A stretch of 64,000 nt of DNA from an uncultured Mollicutes bacterium (lineage in GTDB: Bacteria > Bacillota_I > Bacilli_A > RFN20 > CAG-826), in NCBI GenBank assembly GCA_937893635.1, contig CALBGF010000106.1:1-64000 (forward strand). Direction: 5' to 3'. The position numbers were made by a program, and so were the translations under genes. A model generated the notes under the pieces. It worked only from the letters and a program-made list of their open reading frames with translations, did no database searches and was not told where the DNA came from. Shown here piece after piece: positions 20,099 through 29,712 of this stretch. Numbering within the stretch: the stretch's first letter is position 1; each line of letters begins with the position of its first letter.

Positions 20099-20533
20099 AT
20101 GACACCTTATGAAAAAGTATATAATGCTTTTTTGTCTAAAATATTAGAAGATGAATGGGCGCACTGGTCTATAGAAGAAGTTGAAGCAGACTGGCGCGAG
20201 ATACTAGAGTCAGCACTTCCTTGGTTTAAATTTCCAAGAGTTTCTCTAGAACATAATGAAGAGGGATTTGACGGAGATCTCTCAACAGAAGAAATACAAA
20301 TTATTGCTAATTACATGAAATGCGAATGGTTGAATCGTAGTATAATGACTTGGGAAAATGTAAAACCACTTTATATAGAAAGAGATTTCTCTCAGGCTAA
20401 TTTACTCGATAAATTAAAACAGTTATTAGAAAACGAAAGAAATAATGCTAGACTTATGGAAAGTAATTATTATCGTTCTATTAAGGGCAAACCTTTTAGT
20501 TATAGTAAATTAGCAACTAAAATTAATGATTAA
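20099..20533 (+). CDS. Probable head-tail connector protein (144 aa)
   Basis: Predominantly helical (MTPYEKVYNAFLSKILEDEW, EIQIIANYMKCEWLNRSI, LDKLKQLLENERNNARLMES) with the compact size of the gp6-type adaptor that binds beneath the portal. Assigned by position and helix content, not by a diagnostic motif. ATG after TTGGAGGTATAAT; the end overlaps the next start. Confidence 0.65.
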   Translation: MTPYEKVYNAFLSKILEDEWAHWSIEEVEADWREILESALPWFKFPRVSLEHNEEGFDGDLSTEEIQIIANYMKCEWLNRSIMTWENVKPLYIERDFSQANLLDKLKQLLENERNNARLMESNYYRSIKGKPFSYSKLATKIND

Positions 20534-20789
20534 AGAAGTTAAAGAAGCATACAATAATAAATTAAAAAGTCAATTATTTGGCTTATTATGTGAATATGAA
20601 AAAGGGCGCAATTGGAAAAGTTTTTTAGATAATATTTTAATTGAATTAATGGGTTTTCAAGAAAATGAACAAACTATTAATTATTTACGCATTTTCAGAA
20701 AACTAAGCTCTCTCCGTTATTTATCTTATGAATATTTTAGAGCTACAATTTTTGATTGTATGAATTTAATCTCAAAGGAGAGTTTATGA
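20526..20789 (+). CDS. Small late protein (87 aa)
   Basis: No family recognised. Short helical protein (EAYNNKLKSQLFGLLCEYEK, INYLRIFRKLSSLRYLSYE) in the connector region. It overlaps the previous gene by 8 bp and the next by the sequence ATGA, so it is translated by coupling; no independent ribosome-binding site is obvious. Confidence 0.6.
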   Translation: MIKEVKEAYNNKLKSQLFGLLCEYEKGRNWKSFLDNILIELMGFQENEQTINYLRIFRKLSSLRYLSYEYFRATIFDCMNLISKESL

Positions 20790-21484
20790 GATATTATCAA
20801 GATGTATATTTAAAAAGATTAAATAGATATGGTCTTGATTATCAATCTCGTATTCAAGGCCAGAGAGAAAGAGAATTTGAAAATTATTTATTAAAAACAG
20901 TTTATTTAGTTCATTTTAATTATAATGGTAATTTACAGCCAGCAAGCCTAGAAAGATATAAACAAGACTATACAGAAACTCAAGGATATTTACTTACTAG
21001 AATAAATTTAAAAATTAATAATGGTGAAATTTTGGATATAATTAGCCAAGATGGAAGTACTAATAAATGGATGATATGGTGGTTAGAAAAAATTGAGTCT
21101 AGTGGATATAACAAATATGTTATATTAAAAATGACTCACCAATTAAGTTGGGAATATAAAAATCAATCTTATTCTCAATACGGATATTTTAGCGGTCCTG
21201 GTACTAAAACTATTAGTGATAGTATTAAATCTAATAAAGACCAATCTGTTTATACTGAAAATAATAATTTATATCGTTTTATTACTCCAATTAATCAAAA
21301 TTTGGTGAAGGAGCAATATTTAACAGTTAATAGTAATGATATAACCGAAGGTTTCGTAGTTAAAGATATTGATATTCATTCTACCAAAGGAATAAGTTAT
21401 GTAAGTGTTGACCCAGTAGCATTGCGTGAGGTAACAACAGATCAGAACATAAATAATTCATTTTGGGCAAATGGAGGTATGTAA
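20786..21484 (+). CDS. Probable neck or head-completion protein (232 aa)
   Basis: Mixed alpha/beta protein: an N-terminal helix (YYQDVYLKRLNRYGLDYQSR), then beta-rich stretches (YLLTRINLKINNGEILDIIS, NKYVILKMTHQLSWEYKNQS) and a loop region. By gene order it should be a stopper or head-tail joining protein. The start at 20786 is preferred because AAAGGAGAGTTT is just upstream; the earlier ATG at 20756 lies inside the previous gene. It ends overlapping the next start by one base. Confidence 0.6.
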   Translation: MRYYQDVYLKRLNRYGLDYQSRIQGQREREFENYLLKTVYLVHFNYNGNLQPASLERYKQDYTETQGYLLTRINLKINNGEILDIISQDGSTNKWMIWWLEKIESSGYNKYVILKMTHQLSWEYKNQSYSQYGYFSGPGTKTISDSIKSNKDQSVYTENNNLYRFITPINQNLVKEQYLTVNSNDITEGFVVKDIDIHSTKGISYVSVDPVALREVTTDQNINNSFWANGGM

Positions 21485-21975
21485 TGGGTGTAAGAAATTG
21501 TCGTGAAATAGGTGAAAATTTACAAATTATTATGAAACGATTAATTGCTAATGATAAATTAGTAAATTTATTATATTATACTGATTCAGATCCTTTAAAT
21601 CAACCTAAATTAAATAATGATCAAAAAAAAGAAAAAGTTTTTAATAAACTTATTAGAGTAATTCCAAAAGTAGGAACAATGGAAACTACTCAACCTATTA
21701 TTACTATAAAAGTTGATAATGGGCAACAATTAACTGAAAATGACCAATTTAGAAATGTCACAATTTCTATTGAAGTCTTTGTTCCTTTTAATCAATGGAT
21801 TATTAATGATATGAATTTGCGCCCTTTTGCGATTTTAGGGGAAATTCAAGACTCATTAAATAATAAAACAATTAATGGCTTAGGTAAGCTTCAAGGTGGA
21901 GATTTTGACCTGGAATTTCTTACAGAAGAAATAAGCTGTTATTTGCAAACTTATAATATTGTCACTTATGATTAA
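21484..21975 (+). CDS. Probable tail terminator protein (163 aa)
   Basis: Gene position (after connectors, before tail tube), size and alpha/beta pattern fit a tail completion/terminator protein, which caps the tail tube. Visible parts: helix CREIGENLQIIMKRLIANDK, strand TTQPIITIKVDNG, strand NVTISIEVFVPFNQW, helix FAILGEIQDSLNN. The start at 21484 has GGAGGT upstream; the alternative at 21463 has none. It ends 8 bp inside the next gene. Confidence 0.65.
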   Translation: MGVRNCREIGENLQIIMKRLIANDKLVNLLYYTDSDPLNQPKLNNDQKKEKVFNKLIRVIPKVGTMETTQPIITIKVDNGQQLTENDQFRNVTISIEVFVPFNQWIINDMNLRPFAILGEIQDSLNNKTINGLGKLQGGDFDLEFLTEEISCYLQTYNIVTYD

Positions 21976-22711
21976 TATTAAAGCTTTTCTAAAATCGCCT
22001 ATCAATTTTAAAGATAAATGTATGATATATCCACCTACTGTGGCTGAAGTAATAAATTCTGATTTCAGTTTATATTATAGTTTATTAACTATGACAGAAG
22101 ATGATATATTAGAATATTTAAAAGATAGTGATATAGATAAAAAACCTACTCCATTTGAATTTCTAATGGCGAATTGCTATATAAACAAAGATTATGAAGA
22201 AAGAGTAAAAAAAGCTTTTGAATTTTTTATTCATAGTACAGTTACTTTTCTTTATTCCAGTTTGGAAATTATAATTGGAAACTTAAATGAAGTAATACTT
22301 AATACTGATAATATACAAAATGTAAAAATAATTACTCAAAAAGATTTCTTTGATTTTCAAAATTTAATTCGAGAATCAGTTGGCAGAAAACCAATTAATC
22401 CACCGGTTGCGCCCGATCCTAATGAGGACCCGCGCATACGACGAATTAAAGAGAAAGCAAGGTTACGCGATAGAATACTCGAAAAAAAAGGTAGAGCTGG
22501 TGGAATAAATTTTGAATCTTCTTTGGTAGCAATTTGTTGTATGGGTATAGGTATTACTCCACTTAATATTGGAGAGATGAGTTATGCTTCTATTAATCCA
22601 ATAATATCGATGATGCAGGACAAAGAAAAATATGACATCGATATACGTTCACTTTTAGCGGGAGCAGACTCAAAAAAGATTAAACCGGTATATTGGATTA
22701 AAAATATTTAA
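21968..22711 (+). CDS. Tail-region protein, possible tail assembly chaperone (247 aa)
   Basis: A mostly helical protein placed immediately before the tail tube. The C-terminal part GGINFESSLVAICCMGIGIT, LNIGEMSYASINPIISMM resembles the last domain of tail assembly chaperones, in which a short helical module precedes a LNIGEM/LNIWDL-like motif. Chaperones normally lie between tube and tape measure, so the position is unusual. The charged middle (DPRIRRIKEKARLRDRILEK) is probably a flexible helix. ATG at 21968 overlaps the previous gene by 8 bp; a TTG at 21959 is an alternative start. Confidence 0.5.
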   Translation: MINIKAFLKSPINFKDKCMIYPPTVAEVINSDFSLYYSLLTMTEDDILEYLKDSDIDKKPTPFEFLMANCYINKDYEERVKKAFEFFIHSTVTFLYSSLEIIIGNLNEVILNTDNIQNVKIITQKDFFDFQNLIRESVGRKPINPPVAPDPNEDPRIRRIKEKARLRDRILEKKGRAGGINFESSLVAICCMGIGITPLNIGEMSYASINPIISMMQDKEKYDIDIRSLLAGADSKKIKPVYWIKNI

Positions 22712-22749
22712 TTAATTAATTAAATTTAAAAACAGGAGGTCATTATATA

Positions 22750-23577
22750 ATGGCAAGTATTTTAGATAAATATGGTATCAAAGAAGTAGCAGATGTAGTT
22801 TTCTATGATCTAGATTCTAATGGAAACCCTACAGTTCCTGTTTTATATCTTGATACTTTAAAAGTTTCTACCATTGAGCAAACTGCTGAAGAAGCTACTG
22901 CTATGGGTGGAAAAGGTAATGCGCCACTTATTGTCTGGGATTATGGTAAAGAAATTACAGTAACTCTTGAAGATGCTCTTTTCAGTGCTAAATCTATGGC
23001 TATTATGTTTGGTGATGGAAAGGTTAGAAGCGTTGGTGCTACTAATAAAATTATGAAAACTGAAAGTTTCGTAGTTACTGCTTCTGGCAAAACAACTGCT
23101 GATATTAAAGATGGTGGCTGGTCAGAAAATGTGATTATTAATGGCAAATCATATGCTAAAAACAATCCAGTTTTCTTTGATATAGAAGGAAAGAAGGTTG
23201 AATCTGAAGGTAATTTCACAGAAGGTGCCACTTATTTCTGTACTTATAACTTAAATCCTACAGATGTTTCTGGTGTTATTGAAATCAGTGCCAATACATT
23301 CCCAGGAACATATTATGTAACTGGCGATACTTATGCTAGATCTCAAAACTCTGGTAAAGATGAATTCTTCCAATTCATTATTCCTAAGGGTAAAGTACAA
23401 TCAGAAAACAGTATTACTCTTGAAGCAGATGGCGACCCTTCAGTATTCAATATGAACTTAAAAGTTCTTAGACCAAAAGATGGCGTAATGATGAAGCTTG
23501 TTAAATATGACTTAGAAGATGGTACAGACGCTGAAATCACAACTTCTAAATTAGTAGATGCTACAGACTTAGGTTAA
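22750..23577 (+). CDS. Major tail tube protein (275 aa)
   Basis: Forms the stacked hexameric rings of the flexible tail. Beta-rich with the motif EITVTLEDALFSAKSMAIMF in the N-terminal half and FNMNLKVLRPKDGVMMKLVK near the end, as in Firmicutes siphophage tube proteins. An inserted segment (residues about 95-190) is beta-rich and may form a surface domain. Strong ribosome-binding site ACAGGAGGTCATTATATA and favourable codons fit high expression, as does the terminator behind it (23597-23627). Confidence 0.8.
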   Translation: MASILDKYGIKEVADVVFYDLDSNGNPTVPVLYLDTLKVSTIEQTAEEATAMGGKGNAPLIVWDYGKEITVTLEDALFSAKSMAIMFGDGKVRSVGATNKIMKTESFVVTASGKTTADIKDGGWSENVIINGKSYAKNNPVFFDIEGKKVESEGNFTEGATYFCTYNLNPTDVSGVIEISANTFPGTYYVTGDTYARSQNSGKDEFFQFIIPKGKVQSENSITLEADGDPSVFNMNLKVLRPKDGVMMKLVKYDLEDGTDAEITTSKLVDATDLG

Positions 23578-23596
23578 TAAATTAGATTTTAAAAAT

Positions 23597-23627
23597 AAGG
23601 CAAGTAATTCTACTTGCTTTATTTTTT
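23597..23627 (+). terminator. Partial terminator after tail tube gene
   Basis: AAGGCAAGTA pairs with TACTTGCTTT through a short loop and is followed by ATTTTTT. Likely raises tail tube mRNA relative to later genes. Confidence 0.8.
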
Positions 23628-23639
23628 AAAAGGAGTAAA

Positions 23640-24416
23640 ATGGAAAATCAGTTCAGTTTTAAAGAAATGTACGATGTGATCATAAAAACTACTTCTAATA
23701 TAGAGATAGAAGGAAAAATCTTTGAAAAAGATGAAACAATTGCAGCCTTTGATAAAATTAATTTAATTGGCTTTGATGAAAAAAGACAATTAACTGTAGC
23801 ACACGGTGGATATAATGACAAAGGATTGGTTTGGTGGGAAGAGGCGCAATCAGTAGATTTAATATTTACACAAGGAGTATTCTCCAAAGGGCAGTTCGCT
23901 GTTATGGCCAATGCTAAACTTTTTAAAGATAAACAGACGAAACTTCCTATTAATATAAGGGAACAACTAGAGAGTGATGAAGATGGAAAAATTTATTTGA
24001 GTCATAAAGGTTGTAGTCCTTTATTCGTTTATAGAATCGATAATGGGGAAAAATTAGTTTATCAAATAATTGATCAATCAACGCTTAAAATTGATTCAGC
24101 TTATACTTTAGTAATGGTAGATTATTGGTATAATTATGAGAATTATAGCGTATTACAATTTGGACAAAATTTATCTAATGGAACTTTCTATCTTAGCGGA
24201 AAGACTAAAATTAAAGATGATATTACTGGACAAGTAAAAACTGGAATTATACAAATTCCAAAATTAAAACTAATGTCTAATTTATCTATTCGACTAGGAA
24301 AGGATAGTGTACCAGTTATGGGTAGATTACAGGCGCAAGCAATACCTACTGGTGAACGAGGTTCCAAAAGACTTATGGAAATAATTTTTCTTGATGAGGA
24401 AATAGATAATAATTAA
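23640..24416 (+). CDS. Second tail-tube-like protein (258 aa)
   Basis: Sits where tail assembly chaperones are expected. Comparison by eye with the tube protein before it: LVWWEEAQSVDLIFTQGVFS versus LIVWDYGKEITVTLEDALFS, and PVMGRLQAQAIPT...RLMEIIFLDEE versus PSVFNMNLKVLRP...VKYDLED, in matching order. This suggests a diverged tube paralogue, perhaps a distal-end ring or minor tube protein. The similarity is weak and needs structure prediction. ATG after AAAGGAGTAAA. Followed by its own terminator hairpin. Confidence 0.55.
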   Translation: MENQFSFKEMYDVIIKTTSNIEIEGKIFEKDETIAAFDKINLIGFDEKRQLTVAHGGYNDKGLVWWEEAQSVDLIFTQGVFSKGQFAVMANAKLFKDKQTKLPINIREQLESDEDGKIYLSHKGCSPLFVYRIDNGEKLVYQIIDQSTLKIDSAYTLVMVDYWYNYENYSVLQFGQNLSNGTFYLSGKTKIKDDITGQVKTGIIQIPKLKLMSNLSIRLGKDSVPVMGRLQAQAIPTGERGSKRLMEIIFLDEEIDNN

Positions 24417-24419
24417 GAT

Positions 24420-24447
24420 AGCATTAGTTTTAAACTAATGCTTTTTT
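24420..24447 (+). terminator. Partial terminator before tape measure gene
   Basis: AGCATTAGTTT/AAACTAATGCT 11-bp stem followed by TTTTT. Confidence 0.85.
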
Positions 24448-24461
24448 AAAAGGAGAAAATT

Positions 24462-27400
24462 ATGGCACTAAATAAAGTTGAATATACCATAGATTTTAAT
24501 GCGCAAGTTGATAAATTAAATAGCAAATTAAATGAAATCAAGAAAAATATTAATAATATTGTTCCTTCAAATCAGAGTGATAAAGTAAGCAAGATTATTA
24601 ATGATTTAGAAAATCAATTAGATAAATTACAAAAAAAATCTGGACAAAAAATTATTAATACTTCTGAATTTGGGAAAATATCTAATCAACTTTTAAGTAT
24701 TAATAATCAGTTTGGTTTATTACAAGATAAAGTTAAAAAAATTAGTGAATTAACTCAAGAAGAAAAAATTAAACTATTGCCGCAAGATGAGCAAGCAAGA
24801 CTACAAAGAATAGATAAAATTTTTTCTGATTTGATTGATAAGTTGGCGCAAGCTAAAGAACAAAGTGATCTACTCGCTAAGGCACGCAGTGATTATGAAA
24901 AGCAAGAACAAAAGATTAAAAAAGCAACGATTGAAAAAAATGCTATTAAACAACTTTTAGATGAAGCAACTGCGGCAAATGAAAATCAAGCAAAAATTAA
25001 AAGCTTGACACAACAATATGAAAAAGCATCCACTAAAGTTGAGAAATATTCGTTAGTATTAGAAGGACTTAAAAAGAATTTAGATGAAATAAATACTACT
25101 ACAGTTGAACAAAGTAAGATAGAAACTAAATCAGCTTTAACTACTGCCCGTGCTGGCTTAAAAAAGGAAGGAGTGGATTTACAAGGTATTAAATTAACTG
25201 GCTCTGAAGAATCTATTAATAAAGTTAGAAAAGCTATACAAGATTACAATAATAAAGCTTTAAAACCATTAGAATCTTCTTATGACAAAGTTGAAACAGC
25301 GACTCAAGATAGCCGAGAAGAGTTGGGAAAACTTAATGTTACTGTAGAAGAAGCAACTCGTCAATTTATTGAAAATAATGAAGCTGCCAAAAAGGTAGAT
25401 GGTCTTATTCAAAGAATACAACAGTTTGCTGGACTTACTGGTGCTGCCTATCTTGCTAATAAAGCTTTGCACTCTGCCTTAAATTCAGTTAAAGAGCTAG
25501 ACGCTCAAATGACTGAAATGGCGGTAGTTACAGATTTAGGAGTGGGCGATTATTGGAAACAATTACCTGAGTATACTAAAAGAGCTAATGAGTTGGGTGT
25601 ATCAATTACCGATGCCTATAAAGCCGCTACTCTTTATTATCAACAAGGTTTAAAGGCTAATGAAGTTAATGAAATTTCAGTTGAAACTTTGAAATTGGCT
25701 AGAATTGCTAATATAGATGCGGCTGATGCTACTGATAAAATGACTGCGGCGTTGCGTGGTTTTAATATGGAAATATCAGGTACTAATGCTAAAAGAATTT
25801 CCGATGTTTACTCAAAACTTGCTGCTATTACTGCGGCCGATGTTGAAGAAATTTCCGTTGCCATGACTAAAACTGCTTCATTGGCACACAATGCTGGTAT
25901 GGAATTTGAAACTACTGCGGCTTTTCTTTCACAAATCGTAGAAACTACTCGTGAATCTGCTGAAACGGCTGGTACAGCTTTAAAAACAGTTATTGCCCGT
26001 TTCCAAGAATTAAAGAAATCTCCAGATGAAATAGGAGAAGTAGATGGAGAAATAGTAGATGCCAATGAAATTGAAACTGCTTTAAGAAGTGTAGGTGTAG
26101 CATTAAGAGATACTAGTGGTCAATTTAGAGATTTGGATGATGTATTTATTGAACTTTCTAGTAAATGGCAAAGTTTGGATACTAATACACAGCGTTATAT
26201 AGCTACTATCGCAGCCGGTTCTCGTCAACAATCTCGTTTTATTGCAATGATGTCTGACTATAAAAGAACTCAAGAATTAATTACTGCGGCTAATAATTCA
26301 GCTGGAGCTAGTAATGAACAATTTGAAAAGACTTTGGAATCACTAGAAGTAAAATTGACTAAATTAAAAAATGCTTGGGCGCAATTTAGTATGAGTTTGG
26401 CTAATAATACTCTTATTAAATGGGGAGTAGATTTAGCGCAAGGATTATTATCTTTATTAAATAATACGAATAAAGCGACTAGTGGATTTTGGAAATTTAT
26501 TATTTCTACTGGACAATTAGTGGCTGTTACAAAACTTGCTTCATTAGGTACAAAAGGATTACAAAAAGGTTTTAGTAAAGTAATAACTAGTTCAATTCAA
26601 GCGGCTACTGCTACTGGATTGGACACTACTGAAACCGGAAAAAATACAGTAGCTAAAGGCGCCAATCTTGTTGCACAAGAGGCTAATACTACTGCCACTA
26701 TGCAAGATACAGTACAGACAACTAAGAATACACTCGCTAAAAAAATACACAATATAATTACTGGAGAAACTGTAAAAGCTAAATGGGCCGAATTTATCCA
26801 ATCTGGATTGGTAAAAATAGGATTAAAAGCAGAAACTGCAGCTACTATAGCAGCCACAATAGCAAAGATAGCTTATAATGTTGTATTATTGGCTGGTGTG
26901 TTAGCAGTATCAGCTTTGGTTTATGGAATATATAAATTAATTACTGCCGAGACCAAGGAAGAAAAGAGACTTCGTGAATTAGAAGAAAATCATAAAAAAT
27001 TTAATGAGGAATTAGAAGAGTCAAAGAACAAATATGAAACGGCAAGTGAGGGAATAGAAAATCTTACAGAAAAATACAAAGAACTTAATAAAGAAATTAA
27101 AGGTAGTACTGCTTGGAAAGATAAGGCAGAAGAAATAAACGAAGCTGTCAAATCTATAATAAATACTTATCCCGAATTAAAGAAATACTATGATGTAGTC
27201 GAAGGAATATATGTTTATACTAATGGTGGAGAAGAAGAAGTAGAAGCTTATTTAAAAAGAAAAGAAGAGGAAAATAAAGAAAAAGAAGTAGAAAGTGCCT
27301 TACAAGAATATAAATTAGCCAAAGAAGATTATGATAAGTCTTATGGTACGACAGTCTATGGGAAAAATTATAAAAGGGTTTCTCGTTTTAATATGCGTAC

Positions 27401-29597
27401 TGCATCCGATGTTATATCCTATGAGAGAGGTGAAGAAAGAAAAGGACTCTTAAATGAATATTTTAATCTATTAAGAAACAGTAAAGTCTCTAATATAGAA
27501 GATGCTAAAAAAATATGGGAAGAACAAGGATTTGCTGCTCAATTTAAAGATTGGGACAATATGAAAGGGTTACAAGAAGAAGTTCAAAACTTTTTAGAAG
27601 CGAAATCTAAGATTGGACAGACAACTTCAGGAGTCAGATTAGAATTATTAAATCTAGTAGATCCTAATATTAGCGCAGCTATGAGCGGTGTCATTACAGA
27701 AGATTTAATAACTCAATGGATTAATGAAGGTAAAAATTCAGATGATATGATATCAGCAGTTAAAGAATTTGAAAAAACTTTAGCGGGAAACGAGGATTTA
27801 CAAAAAATATTCAAGGGTGAAGGAGGACAATTATCTTTAACTGATATAGACGGACTTCGAAGTGAGGTCAATAAATTGCCAGAAGGGGATTTAAAAATTA
27901 GAGCGAAAAAGATACTAGATGATACTGAAAAAGCGTTAAAAGAATATGAAGATATTAATGAAAATCTTACTTATGGTGCCTTAGCTGGATTATTTGGAGA
28001 AGGTGGTAAAGCAACCGACCCTAAAACTCAAAAAATAATAACTGAATTCTTGGGTCGTTATAGCGCTTCTGACCAACGAACAATAGCAGATTTATTAGTT
28101 GACAAAAATTTTGATTTTTCAAACAAAAGTGAATGGAATAACTTCCTCGCAAAATTAAGAGACGCTGGTATTAAATTAGATAAAGGGGTAGATAAATTTG
28201 TAGATGATATGACAACAGCCTCTGAAGCTACTTATAAAGATTTTACAAAGTTAAATGAAAAATCTTCTGATCTTGCCACAATTATTCAAAAGATGACAAC
28301 TGGCGAAATTTCTGGTATTTTCTCTGAAGAAGAGTATAGTACTCTTATGAATTTCTTACCACAACTTAAAAATAATTTTAAACAGAATATAGATGGCACT
28401 TATAGTTATACTGGTGATAAAAATATTAAAAAAGCATTACAAGAACGTTTTAAACAGACTTTAAATGAAACTCTTCCAGAAGACTTAACTGAGCAATTAA
28501 AGCAAGAATATATTGAAACTTGGTCAAAATATTATCAGGCTACGGCTTTAGCTGGTGACGCTCCGAGTAAAGATGCGACTGAAATAGAAAAAAAAGGGTT
28601 TGACGAAGCTGTTAAATCTTTAGCATTACAAGCAGGATACACGCTTGAAGAAATTAATAAATTTGAGAATACAGAAGATTTATTAAAAGAACTAAGAACA
28701 AATTCTTTGGTCGCATTAGTAGAAGAATTACGCGATGCAATGAGTGATAAATTAGAAAAGCAAATTGATTCTTTAACCAATATTAATGATTCAATTAAAG
28801 AGGTTAATGAAAAATTAATTGATAAAATTCAAACTCAAATAGATGATGAACGAAATGCTCGAGAGCAAGCCAAAACAGAACAAAATTTACAAGATTTACA
28901 AACTAGACTTGCCTATCTAAGAAGAGATACTTCAGGCGCAAATACGAAAGAAATTTTAGAACTAGAAAAACAATTAACTGAATCTCAACAAGATTATGAA
29001 GATGATTTAATAGATCAAGCTATTAATAATTTAAAAGACCAAAATGATAAAGCGTATGACCAAAGAAAAGAACAGATTGATCTTTTACAGGCACAATTGA
29101 ATTTACTACAAAATAATTCTAATTGGGGTGAATTAGTAAAACAAATGACCACTGATTTACAAGCAAAAGATTTTACAACAACTGAAAGTTACAAATTAGT
29201 TACTGATTATTATCAAAATCAAAACTTAACTCCAGATGAAGCAAAACAGAAAGCTCAAGATTTTATTAATTTGTCTAAAAAATTTGGCGCCCGCTATGCT
29301 ACTGGTGGCTTAAATACAATTACTGGGCCGGCTTGGCTAGATGGTACAAAGGCCCGTCCAGAACTGGTATTAAATGCTGCTGATACTCAAAATTTCTTAC
29401 AATTAAAAGACGTATTAAGTAATCTAAGAGGTCAAGGAAACAGTACTAATATTGGAGACGCTTATTATGATATTAATATTTCAGTAGATAGTGTGAATAA
29501 TGATTATGATGTTGATAAAATGGCTAACCGCATTAAACAACTTATTGTTAATGATTCTAATTATCGAAATGTTAATGATATTAAAAAAATAAGATAG
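24462..29597 (+). CDS. Tape measure protein (1711 aa)
   Basis: Sets tail length and is ejected ahead of DNA. Long coiled coils fill residues 1-330 and about 1420-1580. A conserved tape measure block (ELDAQMTEMAVVTDLGVGDY, then MTKTASLAHNAGMEFETTAA, TALKTVIARFQELKKSPDE) lies around 345-520. A hydrophobic segment VVLLAGVLAVSALVYGIYKL (about 805-825) could insert in the host membrane. The C-terminal ATGGLNTITGPAWLDGTKARPE is the typical tape measure ending. At about 0.15 nm per residue, 1711 residues predict a tail near 250 nm. ATG after AAAGGAGAAAATT. Confidence 0.95.
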   Translation: MALNKVEYTIDFNAQVDKLNSKLNEIKKNINNIVPSNQSDKVSKIINDLENQLDKLQKKSGQKIINTSEFGKISNQLLSINNQFGLLQDKVKKISELTQEEKIKLLPQDEQARLQRIDKIFSDLIDKLAQAKEQSDLLAKARSDYEKQEQKIKKATIEKNAIKQLLDEATAANENQAKIKSLTQQYEKASTKVEKYSLVLEGLKKNLDEINTTTVEQSKIETKSALTTARAGLKKEGVDLQGIKLTGSEESINKVRKAIQDYNNKALKPLESSYDKVETATQDSREELGKLNVTVEEATRQFIENNEAAKKVDGLIQRIQQFAGLTGAAYLANKALHSALNSVKELDAQMTEMAVVTDLGVGDYWKQLPEYTKRANELGVSITDAYKAATLYYQQGLKANEVNEISVETLKLARIANIDAADATDKMTAALRGFNMEISGTNAKRISDVYSKLAAITAADVEEISVAMTKTASLAHNAGMEFETTAAFLSQIVETTRESAETAGTALKTVIARFQELKKSPDEIGEVDGEIVDANEIETALRSVGVALRDTSGQFRDLDDVFIELSSKWQSLDTNTQRYIATIAAGSRQQSRFIAMMSDYKRTQELITAANNSAGASNEQFEKTLESLEVKLTKLKNAWAQFSMSLANNTLIKWGVDLAQGLLSLLNNTNKATSGFWKFIISTGQLVAVTKLASLGTKGLQKGFSKVITSSIQAATATGLDTTETGKNTVAKGANLVAQEANTTATMQDTVQTTKNTLAKKIHNIITGETVKAKWAEFIQSGLVKIGLKAETAATIAATIAKIAYNVVLLAGVLAVSALVYGIYKLITAETKEEKRLRELEENHKKFNEELEESKNKYETASEGIENLTEKYKELNKEIKGSTAWKDKAEEINEAVKSIINTYPELKKYYDVVEGIYVYTNGGEEEVEAYLKRKEEENKEKEVESALQEYKLAKEDYDKSYGTTVYGKNYKRVSRFNMRTASDVISYERGEERKGLLNEYFNLLRNSKVSNIEDAKKIWEEQGFAAQFKDWDNMKGLQEEVQNFLEAKSKIGQTTSGVRLELLNLVDPNISAAMSGVITEDLITQWINEGKNSDDMISAVKEFEKTLAGNEDLQKIFKGEGGQLSLTDIDGLRSEVNKLPEGDLKIRAKKILDDTEKALKEYEDINENLTYGALAGLFGEGGKATDPKTQKIITEFLGRYSASDQRTIADLLVDKNFDFSNKSEWNNFLAKLRDAGIKLDKGVDKFVDDMTTASEATYKDFTKLNEKSSDLATIIQKMTTGEISGIFSEEEYSTLMNFLPQLKNNFKQNIDGTYSYTGDKNIKKALQERFKQTLNETLPEDLTEQLKQEYIETWSKYYQATALAGDAPSKDATEIEKKGFDEAVKSLALQAGYTLEEINKFENTEDLLKELRTNSLVALVEELRDAMSDKLEKQIDSLTNINDSIKEVNEKLIDKIQTQIDDERNAREQAKTEQNLQDLQTRLAYLRRDTSGANTKEILELEKQLTESQQDYEDDLIDQAINNLKDQNDKAYDQRKEQIDLLQAQLNLLQNNSNWGELVKQMTTDLQAKDFTTTESYKLVTDYYQNQNLTPDEAKQKAQDFINLSKKFGARYATGGLNTITGPAWLDGTKARPELVLNAADTQNFLQLKDVLSNLRGQGNSTNIGDAYYDINISVDSVNNDYDVDKMANRIKQLIVNDSNYRNVNDIKKIR

Positions 29598-29618
29598 AAG
29601 TAATTTTAAATAGCAAAC

Positions 29619-29642
29619 TTATCTGAATTTTACTTATATAAT
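29619..29642 (+). promoter_or_regulatory. Candidate late promoter before the tail fibre gene
   Basis: TTATCTGAATT (29619-29629) stands seven bases before TATAAT (29637-29642), without a -35 match. AATTTTACTTAT (29626-29637) recurs at 61070 before the other isolated plus-strand gene. It may depend on a phage factor. Confidence 0.45.
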
Positions 29643-29643
29643 A

Positions 29644-29668
29644 GAAAGGAGTTTAATACTCCTTTTTA
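29644..29668 (+). terminator. Hairpin after tape measure gene
   Basis: AAAGGAG/CTCCTTT stem with T-run, just behind the candidate promoter; it may attenuate. Confidence 0.65.
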
Positions 29669-29712
29669 TTATAGAGATAAAAGGCTTAATTAATATAGGA
29701 GATAATAAGAGT

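Noticed and set aside
23578..24461. Programmed -1 frameshift for tail chaperones
   Set aside because: No overlapping out-of-frame ORF or slippery heptamer was found; terminators separate the genes.
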